From the IMG/VR virus record IMGVR_UViG_3300030430_001253, positions 1 to 31,600 of that record: 31,600 bases of DNA; one strand, written 5' to 3'. Of the stretch, positions 30,100-31,600 are shown piece after piece. Source of the DNA: a virus. How positions within the stretch are numbered: position 1 is the stretch's first letter; every line of letters begins with the position of its first letter. A model generated the notes under the pieces. It was not told the origin of the DNA and made no database searches. It saw only the letters and a program-made list of their open reading frames with translations. The translations under genes and the position numbers were made by a program.

Positions 30100-30332
30100 T
30101 GATGGGCTATGGCTACGACTATCCAGCAGCAAAAATAATCAATGATACAGCAGCCCATACTGGAAGGTTTGGAAAAGTTGTAGCATTGCAAGACTCAGTG
30201 ATTAATACTTTGGTTGCTGAAAATGTTACTGGGGATTTAACAGCTTTGCAATTCAAATCTACTGCTGAAATATGTGGTGTTATTACAAGCGTAAAACTAG
30301 ATAGCGGAACTGTAATCGCTTATTCATTGTAA
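30099..30332 (+). CDS. Small structural protein of the neck operon
   Basis: The 77-residue product reads MMGYGYDYPAAKIINDTAAH, then TGRFGKVVALQDSVINTLVA and LDSGTVIAYSL. The ATG at 30102 is an equally good start. The beta-rich C-terminal part (FKSTAEICGVITSVKLDSGT) resembles small phage proteins that I recall from similar positions, possibly head cement or trimer-forming proteins. It sits between two neck genes with one-base overlaps, so it is probably structural. The exact role is unresolved. Confidence 0.6.
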   Translation: MMGYGYDYPAAKIINDTAAHTGRFGKVVALQDSVINTLVAENVTGDLTALQFKSTAEICGVITSVKLDSGTVIAYSL

Positions 30333-30688
30333 TGTCTATATCCTCTGCCCTAAGAAAAGCTGCTTCCAAAGCGTTAAAAAAGCTGGGTGGGGATGTGACG
30401 ATAAGAAGAATTACAACAGGCTCTTATGACACCGCTACAGGTACGATCAGTGAGACAACATCTGACACTACTGTCAAAGGATTTTTAGAACAGGTAAATC
30501 AAAGAGAAGAAAACGATCTAATACAGGATACAGATCAAAGACTTACAATAGCTGCATCTGATCTTTCTTTCACACCAACAACTACAGACAAAGTTGTCAT
30601 ATCAAGTCAAGTATTTCAAGTTTTGAGAGTGCAAAAAGAAGAACAAAATAATATAGCTGTAACATTCACATTGTTTTTGAGAAAATGA
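30332..30688 (+). CDS. Head closure / head-tail joining protein
   Basis: The 118-residue protein has a basic N-terminal helix (SALRKAASKALKKLGGDVTI) followed by a beta barrel-like part (TDQRLTIAASDLSFTPTTTD, then KVVISSQVFQVLRVQKEEQN). This is the stopper pattern (SPP1 gp16 or HK97 gp9-like), which closes the head after packaging. It is flanked by the connector side and the tail-completion gene, as expected, and coupled by ATGA to the latter. The identification rests on order and fold type. Confidence 0.65.
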   Translation: MSISSALRKAASKALKKLGGDVTIRRITTGSYDTATGTISETTSDTTVKGFLEQVNQREENDLIQDTDQRLTIAASDLSFTPTTTDKVVISSQVFQVLRVQKEEQNNIAVTFTLFLRK

Positions 30689-31122
30689 CAAAAAAAATTA
30701 AAATCAATGAGATCGGTAAATTTTTTGGAGATGAATATGACGAAGTAATACGTCTGGCTGTATTGAACTTAGATTTTAGATTGAAACAAGCATCACCTGT
30801 TGATACTGGTAGATTTAGAGGAAACTGGCAAGTTGCACAGAATAGCAAAAAAGCACCAATCATTACTGGACCTCATACAAATCAAAAATCTGTCAAAATA
30901 CCACTACAAAAAATAAATTACTCAAAAGAAAAAAGAGGTAACACATATACTTTGATAAATCCATTACCCTATGCAGAGGCAGTTTGTTATGGCACAAATA
31001 CACCTCCAAGCTGGGGCAAAGGATATCCAGTTAAAGAAAAATCAGGGAATGAAAAAGGCTGGCCGAATCTACAAGTTGCAGAAACTGTTAAGTTTATTAA
31101 AAAACTAAAATCAAAAAATTAA
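30685..31122 (+). CDS. Tail completion protein, HK97 gp10-like
   Basis: The 145-residue protein contains LDFRLKQASPVDTGRFRGNW, the well-known HK97-gp10 signature (xxxxPVDTGxLRxSW). It ends with a basic helix (AETVKFIKKLKSKN). Pro-Tyr-Ala in NPLPYAEAVCYGTNTPPSWG fits the same family (xPYAxxxE). It joins or completes the tail end that contacts the neck. Start ATG overlaps the upstream stop (ATGA) and the stop overlaps the next start (TAATG). Confidence 0.85.
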   Translation: MTKKIKINEIGKFFGDEYDEVIRLAVLNLDFRLKQASPVDTGRFRGNWQVAQNSKKAPIITGPHTNQKSVKIPLQKINYSKEKRGNTYTLINPLPYAEAVCYGTNTPPSWGKGYPVKEKSGNEKGWPNLQVAETVKFIKKLKSKN

Positions 31123-31547
31123 TGGCTGCACTTGATCTAAATACTGTTCGTCAAACTATTGAAGCGAGACTTGCAACTGAAATGGCAAGTTCTCCGGCAA
31201 TAACAACAATTTTTGCAAACGAACCATTTACTCCAACCAGTGAAACCAGTTTTGTTCAATGTTTGGTTAATTTTGGTTCTGGTGAATACTTAACTCTTGG
31301 TGGTACTTCTGATTCTGCAAACTCCCAAATCGGTAATATAACGATCAATATATTTACTAAAATAGGTGTAGGACTAGGTGATAACTTGACTATAGCCAAA
31401 AGAATTAGGGATCTTTATAATAGAGTAGTCATATCTGATTTATACTTTGAACCGCCAGATGGACCAAATGTATTAGAAGCAGCTAGTCCTCAAGGTTTTG
31501 TACAAAGTGTTTTATCAGTTAACTTTCAAATCATCGAGAGTCTCTAA
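31122..31547 (+). CDS. Tail terminator, DUF4128-like
   Basis: The 141-residue protein shows an alpha/beta pattern like lambda gpU/DUF4128: LDLNTVRQTIEARLATEMAS, then FVQCLVNFGSGEYLTLGGTS, QIGNITINIFTKIGVGLGDN and AKRIRDLYNRVVISDLYFEP. Proteins of this fold cap the growing tail tube and set its length, and bind the neck. Place after the gp10-like gene and before the (missing) tube protein fits. The next frame overlaps its stop by one base. Confidence 0.75.
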   Translation: MAALDLNTVRQTIEARLATEMASSPAITTIFANEPFTPTSETSFVQCLVNFGSGEYLTLGGTSDSANSQIGNITINIFTKIGVGLGDNLTIAKRIRDLYNRVVISDLYFEPPDGPNVLEAASPQGFVQSVLSVNFQIIESL

Positions 31548-31600
31548 TGGAAATTACTGAAGAAATGCTTGACATTATCGAAAAGGTAAAAGGCAAGCGA
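31547..31600 (+). CDS. Partial gene, truncated by the window end
   Basis: ATG at 31547 (TAATG overlap) opens a frame that runs to the window edge: MEITEEMLDIIEKVKGKR. It is too short to identify. By order it should belong to the tail module, either a small neck/tail gene or the tube protein. Confidence 0.5.
   Translation, partial: MEITEEMLDIIEKVKGKR

Overview
This window is almost certainly most of one tailed double-stranded DNA phage genome, AT-rich and tightly packed with overlapping genes (many ATGA and TAATG stop/start overlaps). The structural genes point to a siphovirus: lambda-type tail-tip proteins (NlpC/P60 K-like, I-like, J-like) at the left end, and terminase, portal, Mu-F-like head protein, scaffold, capsid, connector and tail-terminator genes at the right end. 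The window opens inside the K-like gene and closes inside the gene after the tail terminator. No tube protein, tape measure or other minor tail gene is present, so a circular map was probably cut within the tail module and a stretch is missing. The host cannot be proven from sequence. The small Lys/Arg-rich proteins, the NTAVG-repeat fibre and the cassette of exported proteins resemble marine phages, so a marine bacterium, perhaps a picocyanobacterium, is my best inference.

Layout. 1-8482 (+): tail tip, a long fibre with 38 in-register copies of a 17-residue repeat and a self-cleaving S74 chaperone, then four small genes, two with membrane segments. 8517-10348 (-): a cassette of membrane and signal-peptide proteins with heavily overlapping frames. 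10461-10871 (+): two small genes. 10868-15100 (-): a recombination operon with a RecE-like PD-(D/E)XK exonuclease, a DGQHR/ParB-like protein, a Sak3/DUF1071-like annealing protein, an HTH protein and an SSB-like acidic-tailed protein, plus small membrane proteins. 15101-15293 is a divergent control region with inverted repeats. 15294-17315 (+): early operon of small unknown proteins. 17316-17597 is the only sizeable gene-free gap; it holds a stray fragment of the fibre repeat, a terminator and a possible structured RNA closed by a 13-bp helix. 17598-18017 (-): RusA resolvase. 18021-22003 (+): replication initiator with internal repeats (candidate origin), a zinc-cysteine protein, a ParB-like protein, an FkbM-type methyltransferase, a TET/JBP-like 2-oxoglutarate dioxygenase and the small terminase. 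22000-31600 (+): packaging, head and neck genes, with a run of very basic small proteins between the minor head protein and the scaffold.

How it fits together. The initiator and RusA handle replication and branch resolution, and the exonuclease/annealing pair supplies Red-type recombination. The ParB, methyltransferase and dioxygenase trio lies immediately upstream of the terminase and is the best candidate for an undescribed module, possibly DNA base modification. I found no integrase, no clear endolysin and no tRNA gene in this window.
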